Assembly: GCF_016765675.1 (NCBI RefSeq)
Contig: NZ_JAESWB010000171.1
Location: 1-50,737 of the forward strand
DNA from: Neobacillus paridis
GTDB taxonomy: Bacteria > Bacillota > Bacilli > Bacillales > Cytobacillaceae
Direction: 5' to 3'
Length of the DNA: 50,737 bases
The position numbers and the translations under genes were made by a program. This document shows, one piece after another, positions 11,901-20,654 of this stretch. Positions within the stretch are counted from its first letter, which is position 1. The number at the start of each line of letters is the position of its first letter. The notes under the pieces are model-generated. The model saw only the letters and a list, made by a program, of their open reading frames with translations. It did no database searches and was not told the DNA's origin.

Positions 11901-12071
11901 CGCCGTTTCATCGACAATGCTTTCCGAGACGGAATGCTTAAAACGACCGGTACAGCTATTGATAAAATCATGCCACCTGTATCCCGCTTTGGCGGAGGCA
12001 GAGCCGCGAAAAAGCAAGGAATTATCGAAAAACTAATGTTATTCTTTGAGAAGTATTTAGGGTTGGTGTAG
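8970..12071 (+). CDS. hsdR: Type I restriction-modification system, restriction/translocase subunit
   Basis: Motor and nuclease subunit that translocates DNA and cuts at a distance when both strands are unmethylated. The N-terminal PD-(D/E)xK nuclease shows Asp152 and VELK (Glu166, Lys168). The superfamily-2 helicase core shows Walker A TTGSGKT (325-331), DECH (432-435), FTGTP and the motif VI-like QAFSRTNR. The C-terminal helical domain contacts HsdM. At 1033 residues it is the same size class as the EcoR124I HsdR, agreeing with the TAEL repeat in hsdS. The ATG overlaps the hsdS TGA and is preceded by AAGGAGGTGA. All key motifs are intact, so the system looks functional. Confidence 0.96.
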   Translation: MSIYNIVASTDEATVVAEYAAEYNVRPEKYQSEAELEREFIRQLTSQGYEYISVHNEASLIENLRKQLELLNDFTFTDSEWDKFFTECIANTNEGIVEKTRKIQDDHIQILKREDGTTKNIYLLDKKNIHNNRLQVINQYEEVSGKHETRYDVTILVNGLPLVHVELKRRGVAIREAFNQIKRYQRDSFWAASGLFEYVQIFVISNGTHTKYYSNTTRNAHIKEQSSSERRRSKKTSNSFEFTSFWADANNKIIPDLVDFTKTFFAKHTLLNILTKYCIFTSEDLLLVMRPYQIAAAERILSRIVVSTNYKKMGTTAAGGYIWHTTGSGKTLTSFKTAQLASALPYIDKVLFVVDRKDLDYQTMKEYDRFEKGAANGNTSTRVLQRQLEDRDEKGNPHEYKIIVTTIQKLDIFIRKNKQHDIYKKHVVLIFDECHRSQFGEMHQAITKSFKNYHIFGFTGTPIFAANASSGGNPLLRTTEQAFGEKLHTYTIVDAINDGNVLPFRIDFINTIKMPDYVNDKKVYSIDREKALADPQRISEIVSYVLEHFDQKTKRNSYYTFSAKWEEADKHNPKKMIEKRETRRVAGFNSIFAAASIPMAIRYYNEFKKQIAEKNRNLTIATIFSFSANEEEPDGLLPEEDFNMENLDQSSRDFLEAAIRDYNSTFSTNYDTSSDKFQNYYKDLSLRVKNREIDILIVVNMFLTGFDATTLNTLWVDKNLRQHGLIQAFSRTNRILNSVKTYGNIVCFRDLKEETDKAIALFGNKDAGGIVLLKTFDEYYKGYDEKGEHKPGYAELIATLTTQYPLGQPILGEEAEKDFIRLYGAILRLRNILTSFDDFEGNEILSERDFQDYQSIYIDLYQEYRKGADGDKETINDDIVFEIELVKQIEVNIDYILMLVAKYQKSNCKDKTILTTIDKAINSSIELRSKKELIERFIEQVNVSTKVDEDWRKFLHERKEADITAIIEEERLKPEETRRFIDNAFRDGMLKTTGTAIDKIMPPVSRFGGGRAAKKQGIIEKLMLFFEKYLGLV

Positions 12072-12141
12072 CAAATAATCAATACAGCAGATTAAATAAA
12101 TTGATAGGTTACTATAGAATAAATATTGTGAGGTGAAATGA

Positions 12142-13038
12142 TTGGATAAAAAGCAAAAATCTCCATTTGAGCTATTAAGAAATAAGGCTATTCTAGCTAT
12201 TTTAGACGGTGATTCTCAATTTGGAGAAATAGATGATGTAGAGATTTCAATGCCTTATTTAAGTGGCCCGACTATAGTAGAAATTTCCCAATTATTTGGA
12301 CTGTCTGAAACATACGGATGGAATGGAGGAGCATTAAGTAGATGGAATTACTTAGATAACCTTCTTAAGCATGGAATTGAGACTAACCGAATTAATGATA
12401 TTCTTTCCTATCTACTTTCAAAACAGCAATTTACAGATAAACTTAAAGGGAAAACACCAGATCAGATTGAAGAGATCTATAATTATATCGTTAAGACAGT
12501 AATAGAACAGATTAATGGAATACTTTATTTTGGTGGCAAAAAACTTACTATCATCAATCAAAGATTTCATATTATTCCAATAAATTCTACGATTAAAGTA
12601 ACTACTCCTCAAGTAAAAAACATTGATCGAGAATACATTAAAGATATTTCTGAGAGGGCAATGCTTGATGTGGTAAATGGAAGTTATGACAGTGCAATCA
12701 CTAAATCTAGAACATTATTAGAAGAAGTATTTTGTTATGTTATCGAAAACAAGAATGAAACGCCAACAGACAGTGGAGACATAGGTAGGCTTTATAAGCA
12801 AGTAAAAGGGTTATACAATATGCACACAGATAAAAACCTTGATAGACGAATCAATACACTACTTTCAGGTTTGGAAAAAATCGTTTCATCTATTGCTGAG
12901 ATGAGAAACAATAATAGTGATGCGCATGGTGTTGGAAGTCAAAGAATTAGTATATCTGAGCATCATGCTAGACTTCTTGTAAATTCTGCAATGACTATGG
13001 CTGAATTTATACTTTCAGTGGGAAATAATACAAAATAA
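12142..13038 (+). CDS. Abortive-infection family protein candidate (Abi_C-like C terminus)
   Basis: A 298-residue protein. The C-terminal half (about 165-290) has the pattern SRTLLEEVFCYVIE, then LYKQVKGLYNM, RRINTLLSGLEKIV, SSIAEMRNNNSDAHG, and a closing helix with NSAMTMAEFI. I recognise this as the Abi_C (abortive infection C-terminal) type, with the invariant RN...DAHG element. The N-terminal half is not recognised. The start is TTG, seven bases after AGGTGA. An ATG four bases upstream hits a stop at once. It lies 70 bases after hsdR on the same strand, before a shared terminator, so it probably belongs to the defence cluster as a second antiviral layer. The mechanism is unknown. Confidence 0.72.
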   Translation: MDKKQKSPFELLRNKAILAILDGDSQFGEIDDVEISMPYLSGPTIVEISQLFGLSETYGWNGGALSRWNYLDNLLKHGIETNRINDILSYLLSKQQFTDKLKGKTPDQIEEIYNYIVKTVIEQINGILYFGGKKLTIINQRFHIIPINSTIKVTTPQVKNIDREYIKDISERAMLDVVNGSYDSAITKSRTLLEEVFCYVIENKNETPTDSGDIGRLYKQVKGLYNMHTDKNLDRRINTLLSGLEKIVSSIAEMRNNNSDAHGVGSQRISISEHHARLLVNSAMTMAEFILSVGNNTK

Positions 13039-13042
13039 TAAA

Positions 13043-13096
13043 GAGACCAGCCACATCAAGCCATTAAGTTTAAATGTGACTGGTCTTTTACTTTTA
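13043..13096 (+). terminator. Intrinsic terminator closing the defence cluster
   Basis: GACCAGCCACAT (13045-13056) pairs with ATGTGACTGGTC (13074-13085) with one mismatch, followed by TTTTACTTTT. It lies just after the Abi_C-like gene and close to the presumed right edge of the island. Confidence 0.75.
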
Positions 13097-13134
13097 CCCC
13101 GCTTGAAGCTGTCAGTTACGTTTTTCTTCAATCC

Positions 13135-13407
13135 CTAAGTGAACGCTTCTTTGGCCGCTTTTATATTCAAAATAAATAAGACCGCCAAAATCAAAATAAG
13201 ATCTAAATCCATCACGAGTCTAGCTGAGGTATTTTTCTTGACTAAATACGTCATTAAGACTAAAGCAGGAATAGCGACAACGATTAATACTTTTACTGTT
13301 GCAAAATTGCCTTGTAATAGATTGATAGGAATATCAATTGCGAAGAACAACCATGTTGCCTTAATAATGAACAGGTTTCGTTGTTTCATTACCTCTAGAT
13401 TATTCAA
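13135..13407 (-). pseudogene. N-terminal fragment of an MCP-like membrane protein
   Basis: A 90-residue ORF with three predicted membrane helices (LFIIKATWLFFAIDIPINLL, VKVLIVVAIPALVLMTYLV and LVMDLDLILILAVLFILNI). The opening RNLFIIK and the spacing resemble the multi-helix N terminus of one class of Bacillus methyl-accepting chemotaxis proteins. HAMP and signalling domains are absent. It begins at a TTG with GGGGGGAG just upstream. It lies past the cheB terminator, at the edge of the defence island, so it may be the stump of a receptor truncated by island insertion. A stand-alone small membrane protein is the alternative. Confidence 0.45.
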
Positions 13408-13491
13408 TGAACTCCCCCCTTTCTATAGGAATATTTTACTATAATTTAAGGTAGTTCAACATAACTTCCATTAACGCCGCCTTCATTTTTT

Positions 13492-13529
13492 TGAAAAAAA
13501 GCTCCGTCTCGATAAAATCAAGGCGGAGC
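13492..13529 (-). terminator. Intrinsic terminator after cheB
   Basis: On the minus strand GCTCCGCCT pairs with AGACGGAGC around an 11-base loop and is followed by TTTTTTT. It closes the cheA-cheW-mcp-cheR-cheB unit. Confidence 0.85.
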
Positions 13530-13556
13530 ATGATCCTTTTTATTGAAAAAAATAAC

Positions 13557-14579
13557 CTAAATCATCGAATATAAAACATCGGGAATGGCGGACAGGCTTG
13601 CTTGTTTTTCCACTGCACCGATTTCAAACGCCACTTTTGGCATTCCATAGACAACGGAAGTTTTCTCATCCTGGCCAATCGTTCGGGCTCCTTTTCGCCG
13701 CATCGCCAGTAATCCTTTTGCACCATCATAGCCCATACCGGTTAAAATAATGCCAATCGCCTGCTTTCCCACTTCTTTCGCAACGGAATCAAAGAGAATA
13801 TCAATTGAGGGGCAGTGGCCGTTCACCTTTTCCCCACGGAAACACTCCACTTTATACTTGGCGCCCTCTTTTTTGACGCGCATATGCCTGTCACCGGGGG
13901 CAATTAGCACCGTGCCTGTTTCAATATAATCCCCTGTCTGCGCTTCCTTGACAGATAGCGGCAGCTCGCTATTCAGTCTCTCCGCAAACATCGTCGAGAA
14001 CAGCGGTGGGATATGTTGCACAATGACTATACCAGGCAGATTACTTGACAGGGATTTTAATAGATTCAAAATCGCTTCCGTTCCCCCGGTCGAGGCACCA
14101 ATGGCAATCAGCTTTTTGGTGATTCCAGTTGAATGGACGGGATCAGGTGACTGCTTGACTGTATTTCGCCGCGGCAATACCTTTGCCATGGAGGCAATCT
14201 TAATCTTCTCAATCAATTCTTCAATAAAAACCTCTACATTATTGGCCTCTCGCATATTTGGCTTAGCAATAAAATCAACAGCTCCAGCGTTTAATGCATC
14301 GAAAACAGCATGACTAATCACACTGACAACAATCACGGGTATCGGATATTGCGGTAATAGCCGATTGATGAACTCAATGCCATTCATTTTGGGCATCTCA
14401 ATATCACAAATCATGATATCTGGCTGATATTGCAAAAGCTTATCTCTAGCTTCAAAAGGATCCGCTGCTTTTGCGATAACTTCTATATCAGGATCTGTCG
14501 AAATCCCGCGTGAGATAACTTCTCGGAACAAGAGAGAATCATCAACTACTAATACATTGATTGTCTTTTTTATTCTCAT
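13557..14579 (-). CDS. cheB: Chemoreceptor glutamate methylesterase/deamidase
   Basis: Removes methyl groups from receptor glutamates (and deamidates glutamines) for adaptation, activated by CheA phosphorylation. The receiver domain is at residues 7-125 with acidic pair VVDDS and phospho-acceptor Asp59 in ICDIEMPKMNG. The methylesterase domain is at 155-340 with catalytic Ser163 (GASTGG), His189 (VQHIPP) and Asp285 (GMGYDGAKG). These are in the canonical spacing. The start has GGAG eight bases upstream. It follows cheR by 24 bases and ends the operon. Confidence 0.95.
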   Translation of the reverse strand: MRIKKTINVLVVDDSLLFREVISRGISTDPDIEVIAKAADPFEARDKLLQYQPDIMICDIEMPKMNGIEFINRLLPQYPIPVIVVSVISHAVFDALNAGAVDFIAKPNMREANNVEVFIEELIEKIKIASMAKVLPRRNTVKQSPDPVHSTGITKKLIAIGASTGGTEAILNLLKSLSSNLPGIVIVQHIPPLFSTMFAERLNSELPLSVKEAQTGDYIETGTVLIAPGDRHMRVKKEGAKYKVECFRGEKVNGHCPSIDILFDSVAKEVGKQAIGIILTGMGYDGAKGLLAMRRKGARTIGQDEKTSVVYGMPKVAFEIGAVEKQASLSAIPDVLYSMI

Positions 14580-14603
14580 AGAATCATCTCCAATTTTCTC
14601 CAG

Positions 14604-15425
14604 TCATTCTTTTTGATACACGGAGGGAATAATGTAGTGAAATTTCTGATACTCTTTGTCGATTGATTCGGAATGGCCCATAAACAGATAGCCTTTTGGC
14701 TCTAACCAATGATAAAATTTATCGATTAATGCTAATTTTGTTTGATGATCAAAATAGATCATCACATTTCGGCAAAAAATGATATGAAACTTTTTTTTAA
14801 AAGGAAAAACTGGCCTCATCAGATTAAACCGGCGGAAGACGATCTCTCTTTTTATGTCATCAATAACCTCAAATTCCTCATTATTATGCTGAATGAGATA
14901 AGTTAAGCGCCAGTTTTTAGGAAGGGAGGCCACCGCTTGCTTATTGTATATTCCCGTTTTAGCAATCGATAAGGCATTCTCGGATATATCGGTTGCGAGA
15001 ATTTTTCTATCCCAGAGCTTTTTTTCGTGGTTAAGATACTCATCAATTAACATCGCCAGCGTATACGGCTCCTCACCTGTTGAGCAGCCGGCACTCCAAA
15101 TTCGCAAATCTTTTTTAGGCAAGGATGGGAGGAGAGTCGGAAAGACCTTTTCTTTTAAAAAATGAAAATGCCCGGCCTCCCTCATGAAAAACGTATGATT
15201 CGTCGAAATTTTATTGATTAAGGTGGTCAGAGCTTCGCCACTCTTGTCAGAAAGAAGATAGTCATAGTAATCGGAAAAGGTATCGATCTGTAATTGTTGC
15301 AGGACGGGGCTCAGTCTTCCTACTAAAAGCACTTTCTTTTCTTCTTTCAGGTAAATTCCGAAATTGGCTTTAATATAAGCGGCTAATTGTCGAAATTCTT
15401 TATCTGTTATCGTATACGGGAACAT
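14604..15425 (-). CDS. cheR: Chemoreceptor methyltransferase
   Basis: SAM-dependent protein-glutamate O-methyltransferase acting on receptor signalling helices. It has an N-terminal helical CheR_N domain (FRQLAAYIKANFGIYL), then the SAM fold with WSAGCSTGEEPYTLAML, LATDISENAL and FHIIFCRNVMIYF. I prefer the ATG at 15425 (MFPYTITD), which has GGAG seven bases upstream. A TTG at 15443 would add six residues. A dispersed repeat copy (15447-15541) occupies most of the gap after the MCP gene. Confidence 0.94.
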   Translation of the reverse strand: MFPYTITDKEFRQLAAYIKANFGIYLKEEKKVLLVGRLSPVLQQLQIDTFSDYYDYLLSDKSGEALTTLINKISTNHTFFMREAGHFHFLKEKVFPTLLPSLPKKDLRIWSAGCSTGEEPYTLAMLIDEYLNHEKKLWDRKILATDISENALSIAKTGIYNKQAVASLPKNWRLTYLIQHNNEEFEVIDDIKREIVFRRFNLMRPVFPFKKKFHIIFCRNVMIYFDHQTKLALIDKFYHWLEPKGYLFMGHSESIDKEYQKFHYIIPSVYQKE

Positions 15426-15446
15426 TTCATCACTCCCAGCCAATTT

Positions 15447-15541
15447 AAATGAAAACTTGCCGACTGGCGAGTCCTTAAGGACGGTTCATAAGGCGTAGTT
15501 GAATTTAGGCGACATAGGAAAGAATAAAGATTGGAAAAATT
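15447..15541. repeat. Dispersed repeat, copy 1 (partial)
   Basis: About 95 bases matching the left part of two longer copies at 38586-38769 and 42406-42577. The core contains the perfect palindrome GTCCTTAAGGAC within GACTGGCGAGTCC...GGTTCAT. It lies directly upstream of cheR. All three copies have the same orientation relative to the minus-strand gene that follows. Confidence 0.85.
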
Positions 15542-15600
15542 CCCTATTTGTTAAAAAAGAAGGAAGGAAAGAGCCCAGCGACTCTCTCCTAAAATAGGCT

Positions 15601-17955
15601 TCAATATTTGCCAAATTCAGTATCACTTAAGTCAATTTCTGTTTTTTGTCTCGTCGTGGCGCTCTCTGCATAGGCAGCTTGAGTTTTGGCTAAATTGGCC
15701 TTTTTCTTTTCAGATAGTTGTTCAAGCATGTTTAATAATTCCGGATTTAAATCTTCTATCCCGGCATGATAGGTATTATTGTAATAACCCTTTCTAATTG
15801 TAAATTTTTGCACTTGTTCTTTTAATATTTGAGCTTGGCCGGATAATTGCTCGCTGGCTGCAGCACTTTCTTCCGAGGTAGCTGAATTTTCTTGAACGAC
15901 TTGCGAAACTTGCATAATTCCTTGGTTGATTTGATTGATGCCCACTGCTTGTTCATTGGAAGCAACATCGATATTATTGACGAGGTGAGCGACTTTCGCT
16001 ACATCATCAACAATTTTTTGCAGTGCTGATGCTGTCTCATTCGCGATCCTTGTTCCATCTTCCACTTTCTTGATGGAGCCTTCAATCATTTCTGTTGTTT
16101 CCTTTGCGGCATTGGCCGATCTGGCGGCGAGATTGCGAACTTCCTCAGCAACCACGGCAAATCCCTTGCCATGCTGGCCGGCTCTTGCTGCTTCAACCGC
16201 TGCATTTAATGCTAAAATATTGGTTTGGAAGGCAATTTCATCAATAACCTTTATAATTTTTGAAATATTTTCCGAGGCAATGTTGATCTCATCCATCGCC
16301 TTTAACATTTCCTGCATCTGCTCGTTGCCTTGGGTCGCATTCGCTTTCGTCGATTCTGCCAAAACGTTAGCTTGGTTGGCATTCTCGGCATTTTGTTTCG
16401 TCTGAGAAGAGATTTCCTCAATCGATGAAGTTAATTGTTCAATCGAGCTCGCCTGTTCGGTTGCCCCTTGAGACAGAGAAACACTTGATGAGGAAACTTC
16501 CTTAGCACCGCTGGCAACTTGCTCGGCTGCTGTCTGGATATTTCCCATTACCTCATTAAAGGAATTAATAATGTTATTTAAGGAATCTTTGATTTCTGCA
16601 AAATCTCCTTTGTAATCATTGATGATCGCAACATCTAAGTTACCGTCTGCCATTTCTGCCAAAACTTGGGAAATTTCTGTTACATAGCCTGATAATGTAG
16701 CACCCATGCCGTTTAACGAGTTTTTGATCTTAGCATGGTCGCCTTTGTATTCTCCCTTTACGCTGACGTGAAGATTTCCTTTTGCCATTTCATCCAAAAC
16801 AACAGCAGCTTCTTGGATTGGTTCCAAGATGGCATCGATGAGGCCGTTTAAGCCTTCCATTAGTTCCGCCCAGTCCCCATGGAAGAGTTCGATGTTGGCT
16901 CTTTCACTAAGCTTACCTTCATTAGAGGCAACAATCAGTTTCCTAATTTCCGCATTCACGTCTTTAAGATTCTTTCTCAATGCTTCGATATGATCGTTAA
17001 TAAATGCTTTTTTACCCGGGAACTTTTCCAGTTCGGCATCGAAATTACCGTTGGCAAACTCGGCGATGCAAGCCATCGCTTTTTTCTTCACGTTAATGTG
17101 TCCTCTAACCATCGTATTGACGCCTTGGGCCATGATCCTAAAGTCACCCTGGAACTCTTCTTCCGGTAAGTAAACATCAATATCCCCGGCATCATGTTCG
17201 GCCGACATCTTGGTCATTTCGGCGATAAATTGTTTAATATTTTTTCGCAAACCTTCGATATGATCATTAATGAACGCCTTCTTACCCGGGAATTTTTCCA
17301 GATCAGCATCGAAATTACCGTTGGCAAACTCGGCGATGCAAGCCATCGCTTTTTTCTTTACACTGATATGATTTTTTACCATGTTGTTAACGCCTTGAGC
17401 CATTGTCTTGTAAGCACCGTTGAATTGGCCATCGGGAATGAACACATCAATATCCCCAGCATCATGCTCTCTAGACATCTGGGTCATTTCATGCATTAAG
17501 GTTCTAAGTGTTTCAACAACCTGTTTCAAGCTCCGTGACAGGATATCCTGATCAGACTTCACTTCTGCATGGATATCGAGATCGCCGGAAGCAATTTTAT
17601 TTGCAGCTTCGGCTTGATTACGAGTTGTGGTCAAGATTTTTGCGAACGATGTCATTAATTGGCCAAATTCATCTTGACGCTCAACATCAAGGTCTACAGC
17701 AAAATTCCCCTCTGCTATGTTGTTGGCACTATGAATCAGGTTCTGAAGCGGTCTGCCAATCACGCCAGAAAGGAATAATCCCAGGAATAAATTCAAGAGG
17801 ATGGCAGCAATGACGATACTAGTAAATAAAGATATTTGACTTAACTGATCTCCATAATTGATCGCAATCAGACCAACGATAACGGTTAAAAAGGCATTGA
17901 GGGAAAAACAAAACAATATTTTCGACTTCATTTTCACGTTTCTTAACCAGTTCAT
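15601..17955 (-). CDS. Methyl-accepting chemotaxis protein with poly-HAMP sensor region
   Basis: A 784-residue receptor. TM1 (about 13-32) and TM2 (about 44-66) enclose only about ten external residues, so there is no extracellular ligand domain. A HAMP follows TM2, then a long series of HAMP-like modules. Two of these form a 90-residue tandem duplication (about 161-250 and 251-340) with near-identical cores [24 protein letters not shown] and [13 protein letters not shown]. Two more modules carry the EMAKGN/EMADGN signature. The cytoplasmic signalling domain has the hairpin [15 protein letters not shown] and Gln/Glu-rich methylation helices. The ATG comes two bases after the cheW stop. Signal input is probably cytoplasmic or membrane-derived. 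Confidence 0.93.
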   Translation of the reverse strand: MNWLRNVKMKSKILFCFSLNAFLTVIVGLIAINYGDQLSQISLFTSIVIAAILLNLFLGLFLSGVIGRPLQNLIHSANNIAEGNFAVDLDVERQDEFGQLMTSFAKILTTTRNQAEAANKIASGDLDIHAEVKSDQDILSRSLKQVVETLRTLMHEMTQMSREHDAGDIDVFIPDGQFNGAYKTMAQGVNNMVKNHISVKKKAMACIAEFANGNFDADLEKFPGKKAFINDHIEGLRKNIKQFIAEMTKMSAEHDAGDIDVYLPEEEFQGDFRIMAQGVNTMVRGHINVKKKAMACIAEFANGNFDAELEKFPGKKAFINDHIEALRKNLKDVNAEIRKLIVASNEGKLSERANIELFHGDWAELMEGLNGLIDAILEPIQEAAVVLDEMAKGNLHVSVKGEYKGDHAKIKNSLNGMGATLSGYVTEISQVLAEMADGNLDVAIINDYKGDFAEIKDSLNNIINSFNEVMGNIQTAAEQVASGAKEVSSSSVSLSQGATEQASSIEQLTSSIEEISSQTKQNAENANQANVLAESTKANATQGNEQMQEMLKAMDEINIASENISKIIKVIDEIAFQTNILALNAAVEAARAGQHGKGFAVVAEEVRNLAARSANAAKETTEMIEGSIKKVEDGTRIANETASALQKIVDDVAKVAHLVNNIDVASNEQAVGINQINQGIMQVSQVVQENSATSEESAAASEQLSGQAQILKEQVQKFTIRKGYYNNTYHAGIEDLNPELLNMLEQLSEKKKANLAKTQAAYAESATTRQKTEIDLSDTEFGKY

Positions 17956-17957
17956 TG

Positions 17958-18464
17958 CTAATGCTCCTTCCCGATTGTTTCTAAAGTTTGGGCTTCGTCA
18001 GTATTTAACAGCTTGGTGCAATCCAAGATTAATTTCACGTCCTCCCCTACGGTGCCGACACCCATCACATATTTGTTTCCTTTTTGATGGATTTCAGGTG
18101 GAGCGACAATTTCGCTGTCCGGTATCGAAAGAACCTCCGATACACTATCGACAATCAGACCAATTGATAGATCATCAACATCAATCACCACAATGCATGT
18201 CCGATCGTTGTATGGTTGAAATGGCTTTTTAAAGCGCAGCCGAATGTCCATAACGGGAATAATTTTCCCCCGCAAATTGATGATTCCCCGAATAAAGTCT
18301 GGCATCTCGGGAATTTCGGTTATTTTCTGGATGCCAATGATTTCGGTGACATATTTAATTTCAATTCCATAACATTCATTTTCAACAATAAAGGTAAGAA
18401 ATTTGTCCTTCTGCGTATCCTCCTCCCATGTTTCCACCTCTTGAGATCCTATTTCTGTCATCAT
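17958..18464 (-). CDS. cheW: Chemotaxis coupling protein
   Basis: Adaptor that links receptors to CheA. It is a 168-residue single CheW domain: [29 protein letters not shown], the receptor-contact loop [19 protein letters not shown], and [15 protein letters not shown]. An acidic 20-residue N-terminal extension precedes the domain. The start ATGATG is preceded by AAGGAG. It is 16 bases downstream of cheA and two bases upstream of the MCP gene, which fits co-expression as one receptor-kinase array. Confidence 0.95.
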   Translation of the reverse strand: MMTEIGSQEVETWEEDTQKDKFLTFIVENECYGIEIKYVTEIIGIQKITEIPEMPDFIRGIINLRGKIIPVMDIRLRFKKPFQPYNDRTCIVVIDVDDLSIGLIVDSVSEVLSIPDSEIVAPPEIHQKGNKYVMGVGTVGEDVKLILDCTKLLNTDEAQTLETIGKEH

Positions 18465-18480
18465 CTACAGCTCCTTTCGT

Positions 18481-20526
18481 TCAAATTCTAGTCTTCATTA
18501 ACCCTGTTACATCAAGAATTAAGCTAATACTTCCATCACCTAATAGTGTACAGCCGGAGATAGTTTCAATATTTTTGATTCTTTTTATATACGGTGGCAG
18601 AGACTTGACCACGACTTGCTGCTCACCCAATAATTCATCAACAAAAAGACAGATACACTGATCCTCCTGTTCCACCATAATCAGAATCCCTTCATGTATT
18701 TGAAGTTTATCCGCTTTCGTATGATAAAGCTGATGAAGCCGAAGAATCGGATAGCATTGACCGCGAATCATGATCATTTCATTCCCATCAGGATCGGTGA
18801 TAACATCGTTTTTCCCCGGTCTGAATGATTCCTTAATCACCGTTGTCGGTAAGGTATAATAGGAATGACCGACTCTTGTATTCATCCCGTCGATAATTGC
18901 CAGGGTCAGCGGGATTTTAATAGATATGGTTGTACCTTGATTGGGCACACTGTCGACGGAAACAGAACCACCTACGGCTGAGATGTTTTGGACGACGACA
19001 TCCATTCCTACCCCCCGTCCGCTAAATTCGGTGATCTTCTCCTTTGTCGAGAAGCCCGGAAGGAAAATCATCTGGTAGATCTCTTTATCCGTCAGCTCTT
19101 CTTCGTTTTTATGTAGTAAATGACTTTTCTTCGCTTTTTCGAGAATTTTATCGCGGTTTAAGCCTTTTCCATCATCCTTTACCTGAATGATCACTTCCCC
19201 ACCGGCATTTTTGGCTTCAAGAGTAATCGCCCCTAATTCCGGCTTACCGCTTATCCGCCGCTCTTCTGCCGATTCAATCCCATGATCCAGGGAATTTCTA
19301 ACTAAGTGCATAATTGGATCAGAGATATGCTCGACAATACTTTTATCCACCTCCGTTTCTTCCCCAATTAATTGCAGGTGAGCGGTTTTGCCAAGCTTTT
19401 TACACATATCATGGACGACCCGGTGCATCTTGTGAAATGTGCTTGTTAATGGGACTAGGCGAATAGCCATGACTTTATCTTGAATTTCATTGGTAATCTT
19501 TTGCAGGTGCCTTGCCGCTTTCTGAAATTGTTCCAGCTCAAGACCGTTCAAATCAGGATTTTGGGTGACCATCGCTTCAGCAATCACTAATTCGCCCACT
19601 AAATCCATTAGTTCATCTAATCTCAAAACATTCACATTGATAAAACTGGTGTGCTGGCTATTGAGTCGCTTTTCTTCAATAGACCTTCGCTGATGTGAAT
19701 AATTGCTCTCATCAGCACTTGCTCTCTCTTCTTCTCTGTTAATCTGTGAAATCTTCAACTGCTGTAAAAAACTAGACTGAGAAAGCAGCTGCTCAATTTC
19801 CTCACGAGATTTTTCTGTCCGAATAAATATCTGAAAGCCTTGATTTCTAATCACCTCACTGGAAACGATAAATTCCTTTTCGATCTCTTCCGGGATATGA
19901 TAAAGTTCATTGGCAATGTCTTTTAATCGATAGACAATTTGAAACGCACGGACATTCTCCATTTCACAGCCAGCTTCAAAATAGACCGTTATATGGAATA
20001 GGTTTAAATCATCATTGTTCCTGTCACTCAACATCCGTTCGATCATATCAGCAGCCTGCCGGTCTTGCCTTTGTAGATCATTTCCCTGCTGACTCTCGCC
20101 ATTTGTCGCAACTCTGCTATTTTTCAAATTTGATAAATAGGATTTGGCAGACTCAATCAAAGAAGAGGCTTCTCCATCAACCGTATCAAGGTTTTTGGCT
20201 TTTTGAACCTCAACTTTAATGAAGTCGATGCTATCCAAAATCAAATCAGAAAGAGTGGAGAAATCGATGAATTGAGGTTTTTCTACCCTAATAAAAGAGA
20301 AAATATCTTCTAATGAATGGGACAATGCTGCAATATTTTCATGATGCATCATCGCCGAAGAACCCTTTATCGTATGCATAATCCGAAAAATCTCATTCAC
20401 GGCATTTTTCGAAAAATGTTTGGCTTCCTCACTTTCCAGAATTAGTTCTTCTAGTTGTTCCAGCAGCTGAGAGGTTTCCATAATATACATTTCAAGAAAC
20501 GAGTCATTTTCTGTTTGGTTCGGCAT
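18481..20526 (-). CDS. cheA: Chemotaxis histidine kinase
   Basis: Histidine kinase at the core of the array. It autophosphorylates in trans and passes phosphate to CheY/CheB-type receivers. The P1 HPt domain has His51 in IMHTIKGSSAMM. A P2-like ferredoxin-fold region is at about 165-265, P3 dimerisation at about 285-360, and P4 ATPase with N-box HLVRNSLDHGIE, G1 DDGKGLN and G2 GRGVGMDVV. P5 is a CheW-like domain from about 545. At 681 residues all expected parts are present. No cheY lies in the window, so its response regulator is encoded elsewhere or CheB is the main target here. A c-di-GMP-I riboswitch and terminator lie in its leader. Confidence 0.96.
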   Translation of the reverse strand: MPNQTENDSFLEMYIMETSQLLEQLEELILESEEAKHFSKNAVNEIFRIMHTIKGSSAMMHHENIAALSHSLEDIFSFIRVEKPQFIDFSTLSDLILDSIDFIKVEVQKAKNLDTVDGEASSLIESAKSYLSNLKNSRVATNGESQQGNDLQRQDRQAADMIERMLSDRNNDDLNLFHITVYFEAGCEMENVRAFQIVYRLKDIANELYHIPEEIEKEFIVSSEVIRNQGFQIFIRTEKSREEIEQLLSQSSFLQQLKISQINREEERASADESNYSHQRRSIEEKRLNSQHTSFINVNVLRLDELMDLVGELVIAEAMVTQNPDLNGLELEQFQKAARHLQKITNEIQDKVMAIRLVPLTSTFHKMHRVVHDMCKKLGKTAHLQLIGEETEVDKSIVEHISDPIMHLVRNSLDHGIESAEERRISGKPELGAITLEAKNAGGEVIIQVKDDGKGLNRDKILEKAKKSHLLHKNEEELTDKEIYQMIFLPGFSTKEKITEFSGRGVGMDVVVQNISAVGGSVSVDSVPNQGTTISIKIPLTLAIIDGMNTRVGHSYYTLPTTVIKESFRPGKNDVITDPDGNEMIMIRGQCYPILRLHQLYHTKADKLQIHEGILIMVEQEDQCICLFVDELLGEQQVVVKSLPPYIKRIKNIETISGCTLLGDGSISLILDVTGLMKTRI

Positions 20527-20612
20527 ATTCTCCCCCTCTTTCCTCTATTAATTTCTGCTAACAATGTATGAAACATTTTTCCTGAGAACAAACAGAACTC
20601 TATATAAAAAGA

Positions 20613-20641
20613 AAAAAGCTATCCAACAAATGAATAGCTTT
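20613..20641 (-). terminator. Riboswitch-controlled terminator in the cheA leader
   Basis: On the minus strand AAGCTATTCA pairs with the TGGATAGCTT arm around a short loop and is followed by TTTTTTCTTTTT, about 85 bases before the cheA ATG. The arm GATAGCT also occurs at the 3' end of the aptamer, so it could compete for the same partner. Confidence 0.75.
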
Positions 20642-20654
20642 TCCGCAAAACTTA

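Noticed and set aside
16879..17499. Plus-strand ORFs within the poly-HAMP receptor gene
   Set aside because: They mirror the internal duplication on the opposite strand and have no ribosome binding sites.
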